Below are positions 15,904 through 23,415 of a stretch of DNA of 64,000 nucleotides, piece by piece; position 1 is the stretch's first letter; the number at the start of each line of letters is the position of its first letter. Under the pieces are notes generated by a model that was given only the letters and a program-made list of their open reading frames with translations, searched no databases and had not been told where the DNA came from. The DNA comes from DATASD01 sp035478835 (GTDB lineage Bacteria; Patescibacteriota; Saccharimonadia; Saccharimonadales; UBA4665), in the NCBI GenBank assembly GCA_035478835.1, contig DATIJH010000003.1, forward strand, positions 1-64,000. The letters run 5' to 3'. The translations under genes and the position numbers were made by a program.

Positions 15904-17217
15904 TTACGGGGCGAGGCGGTTGATGTCGCGCGGGAACAAAATGGCTTCTTTAATGTTGGCCAGGCCGATCGTCTTTTCGACAAAACGGTCGATGCCAAAC
16001 CCACAGCCGCCATGTGGCGGCAAGCCATGCTTAAACGCCAGCAGGTAGTGGCTGAAGCCGGGGTGCTCGGGGTCAATGCCTTTGGCTTTCATTTGTTCGA
16101 TCATTTTGTCGTAGTGGTGTTCGCGCATCGGGCAGGTAGCAATTTCGACGCCACGAAAGAGCAAGTCGGCCGCCAAAATGGTTTCGCCGCCGTCTTCGGG
16201 GTTGAGCATTTGGTAAAACTTGTGGACTTCGCGCGGGAAGTTGGTGGCAAAGACCGCTTCGCAGCCGTCGTGCTTTTTCGCGTACTCGCAGATCCACTTT
16301 TCTTCGTCGGGCGTTAAGTCCTTTTCTTTGGTGGTGTCGGTGCCGGTGCCTTTGGTGTAGAGATCGTGGATTTCGGCTACGGTGTAACGCGGGAACTTTT
16401 CTTGCAAAGTCAAGTCCGGCGCGTTCAGGCTCTTGAGGTCGGCACCGTGCTCTTCATACGCTTTGCTAAGCACGTAAAACACCATGTCCTGAACCATGTT
16501 GAGCACGTCTTCGTGGCCTTTGATAAAGCCCATTTCGATGTCGAGCATCGTGACTTCCGAGACGTGGCGCGTGGTGGCACTGAGCTCGGCGCGGTAGGCC
16601 GGCGCGATCTCGAACACGCGTTCAAACACGCCAACCATGATCTGTTTGTAAAACTGTGGGCTTTGCGCCAGCGTGGCTTCTTTGCCAAAGTAGTCGAGCT
16701 TAAAGACTTCTGCGCCGCCTTCGGTTGCGCCGGCCAACAGCTTCGGCGTGTTGATTTCAACAAATTCGTGCTGGTGCAAAAACTCGCGGAAGTAGCGCAG
16801 GCAGGCCGAGCGAATGGCGAAAATCTTGCTTTCCTGCAGGTTGCGCAGGCCGACGACGCGGTTATCGAACAGCGTGTCGAGGTTGTCGGATTTGTGACTG
16901 AGCGGCTTGTCGATCTCGATCGGCGGCTCGTCGGTTACCGGCACCACTACCGTTAAGCTGGCGTCGTGAATTTCGGCGCCGCCGGGGGCGCGCGGCTCTT
17001 CCGTGGCCGTGCCTTCAATGCGCAACACCGTGCCGATTTGCAGGCCGCGCAGTTTTTCAACTTCGTCTTTGTCTTTAATGACTACTTGCACCAGGCCGCG
17101 GCGGTCGCGGATGTTCAAAAATGTCAGGCCGCCAAGCAGGCGCTTTTTGTGCAGCCAACCCTCGACCACCACCGATTTGCCGATAAACTTCGACACTTCA
17201 CTACTTAATACACGCAT
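15904..17217 (-). CDS. aspS: Aspartyl-tRNA synthetase, archaeal type
   Basis: Class II aminoacyl-tRNA synthetase of 437 residues. An N-terminal OB-fold anticodon-binding domain (VVVEGWLHKKRLLGGLTFLNIRDRRG) precedes the catalytic core, with motif 2 region YRAELSATTRHVSEVTMLDIEM and motif 3 GCGFGIDRFVEKTIGL. It lacks the GAD insertion of bacterial AspRS (about 590 residues), so it is of the archaeal/eukaryotic length class, which often charges both tRNA-Asp and tRNA-Asn and relies on GatCAB. AAAAGGAGATT provides a strong ribosome site. A 120-nt leader with a tiny ORF precedes it. AsnRS is the main alternative. Confidence 0.85.
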   Translation of the reverse strand: MRVLSSEVSKFIGKSVVVEGWLHKKRLLGGLTFLNIRDRRGLVQVVIKDKDEVEKLRGLQIGTVLRIEGTATEEPRAPGGAEIHDASLTVVVPVTDEPPIEIDKPLSHKSDNLDTLFDNRVVGLRNLQESKIFAIRSACLRYFREFLHQHEFVEINTPKLLAGATEGGAEVFKLDYFGKEATLAQSPQFYKQIMVGVFERVFEIAPAYRAELSATTRHVSEVTMLDIEMGFIKGHEDVLNMVQDMVFYVLSKAYEEHGADLKSLNAPDLTLQEKFPRYTVAEIHDLYTKGTGTDTTKEKDLTPDEEKWICEYAKKHDGCEAVFATNFPREVHKFYQMLNPEDGGETILAADLLFRGVEIATCPMREHHYDKMIEQMKAKGIDPEHPGFSHYLLAFKHGLPPHGGCGFGIDRFVEKTIGLANIKEAILFPRDINRLAP

Positions 17218-17279
17218 ATAGAATCTCCTTTTAGTTCAAAGGCTTAAAGCAGGGTCGAATTACGCAATTACCGACGCCA

Positions 17280-17336
17280 TTAGCGGTAGTTGCCGACCCG
17301 CTGATTCATATTCGAGTACCGCGCGTGGGATTTCAT
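17280..17336 (-). CDS. Candidate 18-codon leader peptide upstream of aspS
   Basis: A micro-ORF starting ATGAAATCC, 7 nt after TGC-TACAAT and ending 62 nt before the aspS start. The product is MKSHARYSNMNQRVGNYR, with three Asn codons in 18. The position and the leaderless promoter suggest it may be translated; whether it regulates aspS is speculation. No clear terminator hairpin follows it. Confidence 0.3.
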   Translation of the reverse strand: MKSHARYSNMNQRVGNYR

Positions 17337-17343
17337 GAGTTTT

Positions 17344-17349
17344 ATTGTA
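17344..17349 (-). promoter_or_regulatory. Extended -10 of the aspS operon
   Basis: TGC-TACAAT on the minus strand, about 126 nt upstream of aspS and 7 nt upstream of the micro-ORF. It is the best promoter candidate for aspS, the methyltransferase and the Nudix genes. Confidence 0.5.
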
Positions 17350-17369
17350 GCACGAGATCTGTTGCGCTG

Positions 17370-18134
17370 CTAGTGGCCTTTCGCCGCGTACTGCTCCCGG
17401 GCAAGCTTCATGCCAGCTTCGCGCCAGGCTGCAACGCTTTTCTCTGCAACGAACGGTCCGGTCCAAGTGCGCATTTCGCGGTTCGGGTTTCCGGCGCCGC
17501 TGTCAACTGCTGCGATCAGCCCGCGCACGGCTACAGTTTCCGGTTTTTTGCCGCTTAGCTTTTTGTCGACGCTCAATATAAACGCCCGTGACTGCTCAGG
17601 GACTAATTCCGTTGACGTCGCATAAATCCGGCTAATCATGACGTCATCTATTGGGAAGAGTTCGAGCCGTGGCATCTGTAAAACGCCGGTGCTATTCAGT
17701 CTCATAGTTCGCAGGATGGATCGGGTAAGGTGAACGGGGAGCGCGTAAGAGTCTTCCGGCAGATCGCCGGCCATAATGGCGCGTTCTACGGCGCCGTGCG
17801 CAACGAGCTCCAGGTTCTTGGTGACAACTCCCTGGAAATCGTCACGTGTTAATTCCTGCCGCGCAGCTGGTGGAAATATATTAGGATTACGAAGTTGCAT
17901 TGTTCCGCCCGGCTGCAAATTGACAAGGCCGACATTGACCAGGGAACTCCTGATTAAGTTTGCCATGTGCCGCTTGTTCGTGTCGTGCGACCATGCGTAA
18001 GCCATATTATTATAAATGGCCGGCGCCGCTTGGTCGGCTCCGGGCTGCACAGCCATATCAATAGTAACGATTTCGGGCCATAGCGGGATTACGCCCTCTG
18101 GCGCGGCACCACCCGCGTTCATGACCTCTGTCAT
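17370..18134 (-). CDS. Unknown protein of the candidate graspetide locus
   Basis: I do not recognise this 254-residue protein. It has no signal peptide, no membrane segment and no cysteine. It looks like a globular alpha/beta protein; notable stretches are SRAFILSVDKKLSGKKPE and NREMRTWTGPFVAEKS. It lies 38 nt downstream of the ATP-grasp gene, and TGC-CATAGT ends 6 nt before its ATG, so it may also be transcribed alone as a leaderless message. By position it could be an accessory, immunity or processing factor of the peptide pathway; by sequence there is no support for a methyltransferase, protease or transporter. Confidence 0.7.
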   Translation of the reverse strand: MTEVMNAGGAAPEGVIPLWPEIVTIDMAVQPGADQAAPAIYNNMAYAWSHDTNKRHMANLIRSSLVNVGLVNLQPGGTMQLRNPNIFPPAARQELTRDDFQGVVTKNLELVAHGAVERAIMAGDLPEDSYALPVHLTRSILRTMRLNSTGVLQMPRLELFPIDDVMISRIYATSTELVPEQSRAFILSVDKKLSGKKPETVAVRGLIAAVDSGAGNPNREMRTWTGPFVAEKSVAAWREAGMKLAREQYAAKGH

Positions 18135-18140
18135 AAATTA

Positions 18141-18146
18141 ACTATG
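18141..18146 (-). promoter_or_regulatory. Possible extended -10 inside the graspetide locus
   Basis: TGC-CATAGT, 6 nt upstream of the ATG at 18134. It deviates from TAnnnT at the first position but fits the spacing seen at other leaderless genes in this window. Confidence 0.35.
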
Positions 18147-18172
18147 GCATATCGCGCATATACTGTCTAGTT

Positions 18173-19144
18173 TCACCGGGCAGCTAGTGCAATGAGTTTT
18201 TGGGCAATTGCCTGCGAAATCGTCAGCCCCTCCGTTTTTATCTCGAATCCGCGGAACTGGCCATTGGTGTTCATTTCGAGGAATGCAATAGCACCGTCCG
18301 GGCTCTCAATGAGGTCGAACGCGCCGTAGCGCAGCCCCGTCTTCCGCATATATTCCCGGCATTTTTGGATGACCGCCGGATCGGCAGGTTCGTGCACGTA
18401 CCGCACCGCGCCCTCGGGCAATGTAGGCCGGCGCCAATCGGCCTTGGCACTCTCGGTTGTATAAATTGCCACCGGGAACGCGCGGCCGGCCACCATAGTT
18501 ATGCGCCATTCGCGGGCTTTCTTAACGTACTGCTGAAAAATGCCCGGGAATGGCGATACATCTTTTACTGCCGTCATTTTTTGGCTGTCGAGTAATGTGG
18601 TATATAGCAATTTTGACTGGTCACCGTTAAATACTTGCCCGATTACCATCTTCATTATAATCGGCGGCGACAACGTTGTGACTGCCGCCCATGTGTTACT
18701 CACCGCTGTTGTTGGAATGGTAAAACCCACGGAGCGCGCCACTTCCAGCTGCCAAAGCTTATCATTGGCACGATGCATCCGGTGCGGATTATTAAGCCAT
18801 GCGCCCTCGGGTATAGCCGCCTGGAATATGCCGCTTTGCAGACTGAACAGTTCGCGGCCGAGCGTCATCATACGCCCTTTATCCTTCGGCGGCTCGGCAA
18901 AAAAGCCATTTGGACGCCAGTACCAGGCGGCGCCGACTGTTTCGGGACTTAATTCTTGTCCGTCGTACCGCACAACTGGCCGAGCAGCACGAGAGTCAAA
19001 CGTATAAGTGAGTAATTTGCGTCCAGCAAAAACCTCGTCGGCATTATAGATGATGGGGTCGTGTCCGGCCCGGCGCAGCAATCGGACGACCTCCTCTGTG
19101 TTATGTACTTCGAGCGTGTTTGTTGCAATGAAAATTTGTTTCAT
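18173..19144 (-). CDS. ATP-grasp peptide ligase, MvdD/graspetide type
   Basis: A 323-residue ATP-grasp enzyme predicted to join Ser/Thr/Lys and Asp/Glu side chains of a precursor peptide through an acyl phosphate. Family markers in order are AAWYWRPNG (72-80, where microviridin-type ligases have a WYRRP motif), GFTIPTT (140-146), a nucleotide-binding Lys at 165, YVKKAREWRITMV (206-218), ADWRRP (235-240) and the metal-binding LEMNTNGQF (289-297) with Asp277, Glu290 and Asn292. RimK, glutathione synthetase and D-Ala ligase lack the WRP and DWR motifs together. It lies 23 nt downstream of the 71-residue precursor-like gene. No Shine-Dalgarno sequence is evident, so translation may be coupled. 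Confidence 0.85.
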   Translation of the reverse strand: MKQIFIATNTLEVHNTEEVVRLLRRAGHDPIIYNADEVFAGRKLLTYTFDSRAARPVVRYDGQELSPETVGAAWYWRPNGFFAEPPKDKGRMMTLGRELFSLQSGIFQAAIPEGAWLNNPHRMHRANDKLWQLEVARSVGFTIPTTAVSNTWAAVTTLSPPIIMKMVIGQVFNGDQSKLLYTTLLDSQKMTAVKDVSPFPGIFQQYVKKAREWRITMVAGRAFPVAIYTTESAKADWRRPTLPEGAVRYVHEPADPAVIQKCREYMRKTGLRYGAFDLIESPDGAIAFLEMNTNGQFRGFEIKTEGLTISQAIAQKLIALAAR

Positions 19145-19167
19145 ATTTGCAAGTTTACGTGGCCGAG

Positions 19168-19383
19168 CTAAAGGCCGTAGAAATCTGAGTCGTCGGGGTC
19201 GGTTTCGGGGGCCGAAGATGGGCTGCCAGTCGTGGAAGGGTCACCCAGGTCACGCGTACTGCCAGCCTCGGCCAGCTTTTCAAACGCCGTGAGCGGCACA
19301 GCCAATTCGCCAATCGACAGTACCACAGATTGGCGAAGCGCGAATTCGGGTAGCGCCGCGTCAGTTACAGGTTGTTCGGACAT
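19168..19383 (-). CDS. Candidate graspetide precursor peptide
   Basis: A 71-residue peptide directly upstream of the ATP-grasp gene. The first 40 residues look like a leader, with LPEFALR (11-17), similar to the P-W/F-x-L-R motif of ATP-grasp target peptides (TgmA type; motif likeness from memory), and an amphipathic segment. The last 31 residues (GSTRDLGDPSTTGSPSS and onward to DFYGL) contain ten Ser/Thr and seven Asp/Glu, the donor and acceptor side chains of ester crosslinks, and no Cys or Lys. AAGGAGGAAT, the strongest ribosome site in this part of the window, lies 7 nt before the ATG, consistent with a highly translated peptide. Confidence 0.72.
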   Translation of the reverse strand: MSEQPVTDAALPEFALRQSVVLSIGELAVPLTAFEKLAEAGSTRDLGDPSTTGSPSSAPETDPDDSDFYGL

Positions 19384-19422
19384 TTCGTATTCCTCCTTGT
19401 ACGTTATACAGGTCGCGGAAGG

Positions 19423-20526
19423 TTAGTCGTTCTCGGGGGCGTTTTGCTGCTGCTGGGCACCGGGCTCATCAGGGGTTGTCGGCGGCGCTTCTTCTGGCAT
19501 CGGGTCTTCGGTAACTACCTCGGGCTCGGGGATAGCGAGCGGCAGCTGGTACTTGGCGATGGCCGCGCGATCGGTGTAGATAATGGCTTGGTCGTCCTGC
19601 TCGCCCATGATTTCGGTTAAGAGCGATTCGAGCGTCACCACCCCTAGAAATTCTTCGCAGTTATTGATAACCACGAGCAGCTGCTGATTGGTTTTGCGAA
19701 ATGCCTGCAGGACTTGCACCAGTGTAAAATCGTCGCGCACATATTGCACGCTTTCGCTGGCGACGTCTTTGATGGTTCCGCCGTGGCGAGCCTTGAGCAG
19801 ATCCTCGAGCCGCACCTGGCCGGTCACATGCTCGCCGCTTTCATCGGCAACCAAAAACACGGCTTGGCTGGCTTGATGGAGCTCGTCCATAAGCTTCGGT
19901 CCGATCGTTTCGTTTTGACGAACGAGCCGCACATCGACACGCGGGCGTAAAATATTCTGGGCGGTTTTGTCGCCGAGCGCCAGCACGCGCTGTAAAAGCT
20001 CGACGTCTTCCGCCGGCACGCGGCTGTCGGGCTGGCTTTGCTGCCGCGCAAGCAGATCAATGACATCTTGGCGTTCATATAAACCAGTGTGCTCGAGCAC
20101 GCGGTGATGCCGGCGTACAAACCGGGCGGCCGGCTGTAATAACGGATGCAAATGGCCGAGCAGCCACGCGCAAGCCGGCGCCAAAGCAGCTGCAAATCGA
20201 ATCATAAAACTGCGCGGAAACGCGATCGCCAGCCCGGCAAAGCCCAGCCACAAAAGCGCCGCGATCGCCAAGGCCGCAAACGCCGCCGGCAAGGCCAGCA
20301 CAAAAAAGGTGAACGCCAGCGCCGCAAACACACCGATCAACAGCCACAAAAGCGCCGCCAAACTGTCATCAAAAGCAACGGCGCGGTACAGCGCCTCGCC
20401 AACTGAATCATGCGCGCGGGCCAGCCGCTTAATTTCTTTGGCCGGAATGCAGTAGTACACGCGCCGCACGATGATCGTCAGCAGGAATAACAGACTACAA
20501 GCTATGGCAATCATAAGCTGTATCAT
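19423..20526 (-). CDS. CBS-pair membrane protein, CorC/HlyC (CNNM) type
   Basis: A 367-residue protein with one N-terminal membrane segment, a hydrophobic block (about 55-105) forming two or three more segments, then a tandem CBS pair (about 185-305) with the family features ILRPRVDVRLVRQNETI and LLVVINNCEEFLGVVTLESLLTEIMGE. The P/E-rich C-terminal tail replaces the usual CorC_HlyC transporter-associated domain. CNNM/CorC proteins are linked to magnesium or sodium transport. TAAGAT ends 6 nt before the ATG. The stop is 39 nt from the precursor-peptide gene, so readthrough into the graspetide locus is possible, but a functional link is not shown. Confidence 0.8.
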   Translation of the reverse strand: MIQLMIAIACSLLFLLTIIVRRVYYCIPAKEIKRLARAHDSVGEALYRAVAFDDSLAALLWLLIGVFAALAFTFFVLALPAAFAALAIAALLWLGFAGLAIAFPRSFMIRFAAALAPACAWLLGHLHPLLQPAARFVRRHHRVLEHTGLYERQDVIDLLARQQSQPDSRVPAEDVELLQRVLALGDKTAQNILRPRVDVRLVRQNETIGPKLMDELHQASQAVFLVADESGEHVTGQVRLEDLLKARHGGTIKDVASESVQYVRDDFTLVQVLQAFRKTNQQLLVVINNCEEFLGVVTLESLLTEIMGEQDDQAIIYTDRAAIAKYQLPLAIPEPEVVTEDPMPEEAPPTTPDEPGAQQQQNAPEND

Positions 20527-20532
20527 GCACCT

Positions 20533-20538
20533 ATCTTA
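20533..20538 (-). promoter_or_regulatory. -10 of the CBS protein gene (leaderless)
   Basis: TAAGAT ends 6 nt upstream of the ATG at 20526, with no ribosome binding site between. Confidence 0.4.
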
Positions 20539-20604
20539 CGGCGAGCTGCAGAAATTTAAAAGTCCTTCTCCTTATTATCTTGGCTACAACCTACCAATTC
20601 GTTG

Positions 20605-20610
20605 TATACT
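20605..20610 (+). promoter_or_regulatory. -10 element of the DsbA-like gene
   Basis: TATACT, with TTGGCT 19 nt upstream. The start codon is 30 nt downstream and AAGGAG lies about 15 nt before it, further than usual, so this is a leadered message with a poorly spaced ribosome site. Confidence 0.45.
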
Positions 20611-20640
20611 AGAAAAATATAAGGAGTACACACCACTGTT

Positions 20641-21309
20641 ATGAGCAAAGGTTTCTGGGCGATCATCATCGCCATCATCGTGATTTTCGGCGGCTTTTTA
20701 TGGTTCAAGGATCATAAAGCGAACGCGCCAAGCACCACCGCGCAAACTTCAAACCATGTCGAAGGCAACGGCCAAAAGGGCGTTACTTTGATCGAGTACG
20801 GCGACTACGAATGTCCATTCTGCGAGCAATATTACCCCGTTGTCAAACAGGTCGTCGCGCAGTACAACAACGAGATCAAGTTTGAGTTCCGCAACTTGCC
20901 GCTCAGCCAAATCCACCAAAACGCCTTTGCCGCTTCCCGTGCCGCCGAGGCCGCCGGCCTGCAAAACAAGTTCTGGGAAATGCACGATATGCTATACGAA
21001 AACCAAAGCAGCTGGGTCAATGCCAGCGATCCGCAAACTGTCTTTAGCCAGTTCGCGCAGCAGCTCGGCCTGAACGTCACACAGTTTAAGCAGGACTTCT
21101 CGAGCTCCAAGGTCAACGACCTCATCAACGGCGACATAGCCGCATTTAACAAGACTGGCCAGGAAATGGCCACGCCAACGTTCTTCCTGGACGGCAAAAA
21201 GATCAGCCCGAACATTACATTCGAAAGCGACCAGAAGACAGTCAACGTGCCGGCCAGCGCTGCAGCATTCTCGCAGCTCATCGCCAAAGAAATCGCCACC
21301 AAGAAATAG
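20641..21309 (+). CDS. DsbA-like thiol:disulfide oxidoreductase
   Basis: A 222-residue membrane-tethered thioredoxin-fold protein. The N-terminal segment FWAIIIAIIVIFGGFLWF (5-22) anchors it, a T/S/N-rich linker follows, and the DsbA/DSBA-like thioredoxin_4 domain begins with TLIEYGDYECPFCEQYYP, active-site Cys58 and Cys61. The cis-Pro loop is ATPTFFLDGK, and the all-alpha insertion lies between. It should oxidise or isomerise disulfides in exported proteins, such as the Cys-containing anchored proteins in this window. It converges on the gene at 21715, separated by repeat A1 and a bidirectional terminator. Confidence 0.92.
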   Translation: MSKGFWAIIIAIIVIFGGFLWFKDHKANAPSTTAQTSNHVEGNGQKGVTLIEYGDYECPFCEQYYPVVKQVVAQYNNEIKFEFRNLPLSQIHQNAFAASRAAEAAGLQNKFWEMHDMLYENQSSWVNASDPQTVFSQFAQQLGLNVTQFKQDFSSSKVNDLINGDIAAFNKTGQEMATPTFFLDGKKISPNITFESDQKTVNVPASAAAFSQLIAKEIATKK

Positions 21310-21340
21310 TCGCCTGTTAGCAGTTAGCGAATTTGTTACT

Positions 21341-21437
21341 GCACGCACTATCTTTTCTCTGCACACTCGGAAGCGCCGCCGTGCTACTTTAGAGCACGAG
21401 AGGCGACCCGCATGTGCAGAGAAAAGATAGTGCGTGC
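21341..21437 (+). repeat. Structured intergenic repeat family A, copy A1
   Basis: A perfect 25-bp inverted repeat (21341-21365 and 21413-21437) encloses 47 nt. That interior starts CTCGGAAGCG and ends CGACCCGCA, with a small hairpin CGTGCT/AGCACG between them. The same two blocks enclose a different hairpin in copy A2 at 59975-60075, where the outer arms also differ completely. It is located between convergent genes and is not coding. Confidence 0.8.
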
Positions 21438-21457
21438 GCCTATACGCATAAAAAACC

Positions 21458-21490
21458 AAAAATCCGGCGCTCTCAAACGGCCGGATTTTT
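21458..21490. terminator. Bidirectional terminator
   Basis: ATCCGGC (21462-21468) and GCCGGAT (21480-21486), flanked by an A run on the left and a T run on the right. It can terminate transcription from either strand. It lies downstream of the DsbA-like gene and repeat A1. Confidence 0.8.
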
Positions 21491-21714
21491 AGTTTACACT
21501 ATTAATAATGTAAATATTGGCGCCACGATGGGCAGTTGACTTGCACCGGTACGCGCATAGGGCGCGACGGCGCAACTTTTATTTTGACAGGCATAATGCC
21601 TCCCGTGAGTGCTCGCGGAACAAAAACGTAAAAGACCGCTGGAGCGACTACCTCACTTTTATTTTAACTTTTTGTCTCTATAAGGCCACCTCGAAAAGCC
21701 CCCTAGAAGTACGT
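21491..21714. other. Non-coding stretch with no assigned function
   Basis: About 220 nt between the terminator and the 566-residue gene. I see no protein-like frame and no match to tRNA, SRP RNA, tmRNA or RNase P RNA motifs. It has several GC-rich dyads (GGCATTATGCC, and GGCGCGACGGCGC on the minus strand) separated by A/T runs, so a small RNA is possible but unsupported. Confidence 0.4.
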
Positions 21715-23415
21715 TTATACTAACGCAAAGCGCTTCTGCTTGTCAAGCTTTTTGTCTGGCTCCGGGGCGCGGAGGACTTCGGCCAGCCGCAAGCCTTTGG
21801 TCGGATCACCGCCTTTATCGTAAATTTCCTGGCAGCGGCCGATGCAGACACGGCACGGCCCGACCTTTACTTTGCCGGGGCGCGTCGGGCAATTTTTAAC
21901 AATGCAGATATCGATTTTTTCTTTCCAGTTACTGCGGTCGTTTTCGTCTGGCGACTTGCCGGGACCGTCAGTTTCCGGTACTGCGCGCCCATCGCCGCTA
22001 TTGCTGGAATTGTCATCATTGGGCGAACGGAACCGCATTTCGAGCCCGCCCGCGCAGCCGCCGCCATTGGCCATATTTTGCATGGCGATCCGGTTGTTGT
22101 TGAGCACTTCGAGCCGCTGCGCCTCTTGGTGCTGGTTATTGGTGTACAGCCACTGAACGCGTTCGGCGCGCGCCTGGAGCTCGGCAAAAACCTCTGGCGC
22201 GAGCTGCTCACGCGCGTGGCGTTCGCCGGTTACAATCGACGCCTCGTCGGCAACCAGCTTTTCCTTGGCCCGCGCAATCAGTCCGGCGAGCCGCCTGGTC
22301 ATATACAAACTGCCGTCGGGCATCTGGTGGTCACGGATCAGCGCCGCGTCTTCTTCGAGCCAGTTGTGCTGATTTTGGTACACAAACGCCGTTACTTCGC
22401 TGTTTGGCGCGCAGTAATTAAACGCGATGCCATCGGATAGCTCCGCCGTGAAGTTGCGCCAACGCTCAGCAATATTAAGCGCGCGCTCGTGCTTGCTGGC
22501 CTGGTCTTCCTGAAAAGCCATGTAACGCTCGGCCACCTTTTGGCGCGCCGTTTCGTCTTTCATGTACGGTAGCACGGCGCCGACCAGGCTTACCACGCCT
22601 TTTGGCAAAGCGTCGAGCGGTAGCTCAAGCTCGCGGAACACTTGCATGACCGAGAGCGCAGACTCCGGATTTTCCACCAGAACGGATTTGCCAAAAATGT
22701 TGTTCGAATCGGCAAGCATACGCACCCAATCTTCAAGTGCTACATCGCTTACCAGGACCGACTCCATGTAGCGGCCGCGAGTGTTGCCGGCCTCGTCCAA
22801 GTCCAGCCAACTAATGCGGAGCGAGTCGTCGTCGCCCAAATGCTCGCTCCGCGCCACGTCGTACGGTGCGTCGGCGCGGCTCATTTTGGGCGAAAGCAGC
22901 ACTTTGGCGTAGCCGGGGCGCATGGTTTGCTCGCCGTCGCGGGCTTCCTCGACCTCAATGGCGACGCGGGAGTGGGCGGCCTCGTGTTTGTGGTAGTCGT
23001 AACCGCTGAGCGCCACTTTGAGCGCCGTTTTGCCAAGCCACATAAAGGTGTCGCGGCGGCCATGCTCGTCCTCGTAATCTTTTACATACTCTTGATACGT
23101 CCGCGAAACCGCCGAGGGCATGCCCGCCTCTTTGACGTACGGGATCATGTTTTTGAGCGTTTCACCCAGCGCCCACTGACTGTGCGTGCCATCGGGCTGA
23201 CGGTGGCGGTTGAGGTTGTCGACTTCGGTCAGCGCGCGGTCCTCTGTGGGCAAGCCAGCGGTTTCCGGATGCGCGGGTTCGGGCTGCGGTTCGGGCTGTT
23301 CGCGCAAAAGCGCTTCAAAGCCCATGACAGCATCGGCCGTCATTGCGGCGATCTGCTGTTCGTTCAAATTATGCGGCGACTCCCGTAATTCGGGCATCGC
23401 CATCCCATTCCCCAT
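21715..23415 (-). CDS. Unknown 566-residue protein under cobalamin riboswitch control
   Basis: I do not recognise this protein. It has no signal peptide or membrane segment. Residues 1-85 are polar and P/E-rich; 85-450 look globular and mostly helical (MWLGKTALKVALSGYDYHKHE, LLADSNNIFGKSV-like segments). A disordered N/D/S/G linker (455-495) leads to a cysteine motif C-x4-C-x11-C-x2-C-x3-C at Cys504, 509, 521, 524 and 528, which could bind zinc or an iron-sulfur cluster. A cobalamin riboswitch with terminator ends immediately at the start codon. Internal Met5 or Met7 are alternative starts. No B12 enzyme or transporter motif is visible. Confidence 0.8.
   Translation of the reverse strand: MGNGMAMPELRESPHNLNEQQIAAMTADAVMGFEALLREQPEPQPEPAHPETAGLPTEDRALTEVDNLNRHRQPDGTHSQWALGETLKNMIPYVKEAGMPSAVSRTYQEYVKDYEDEHGRRDTFMWLGKTALKVALSGYDYHKHEAAHSRVAIEVEEARDGEQTMRPGYAKVLLSPKMSRADAPYDVARSEHLGDDDSLRISWLDLDEAGNTRGRYMESVLVSDVALEDWVRMLADSNNIFGKSVLVENPESALSVMQVFRELELPLDALPKGVVSLVGAVLPYMKDETARQKVAERYMAFQEDQASKHERALNIAERWRNFTAELSDGIAFNYCAPNSEVTAFVYQNQHNWLEEDAALIRDHQMPDGSLYMTRRLAGLIARAKEKLVADEASIVTGERHAREQLAPEVFAELQARAERVQWLYTNNQHQEAQRLEVLNNNRIAMQNMANGGGCAGGLEMRFRSPNDDNSSNSGDGRAVPETDGPGKSPDENDRSNWKEKIDICIVKNCPTRPGKVKVGPCRVCIGRCQEIYDKGGDPTKGLRLAEVLRAPEPDKKLDKQKRFALV

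Noticed and set aside
18173..19144. RimK-like ribosomal protein or glutathione synthetase identity for the ATP-grasp gene
   Set aside because: WYWRPNG and ADWRRP motifs and the adjacent acidic peptide fit microviridin-type ligases better; a non-graspetide ATP-grasp remains a residual possibility.
21341..21437. Family A repeat as an ordinary terminator or insertion-sequence end
   Set aside because: No T run follows A1 directly, a separate good terminator lies next to it, and between copies the ends differ while the inside is conserved, the reverse of what IS ends show.
21491..21714. Possible structural RNA (SRP RNA, tmRNA, RNase P RNA)
   Set aside because: None of the conserved sequence blocks of these RNAs is present on either strand; only short dyads are seen.
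22642..23388. A 248-residue plus-strand frame opposite the riboswitch-controlled gene
   Set aside because: It is antisense to a gene with better composition, start context and a riboswitch; the product has no domain-like pattern.
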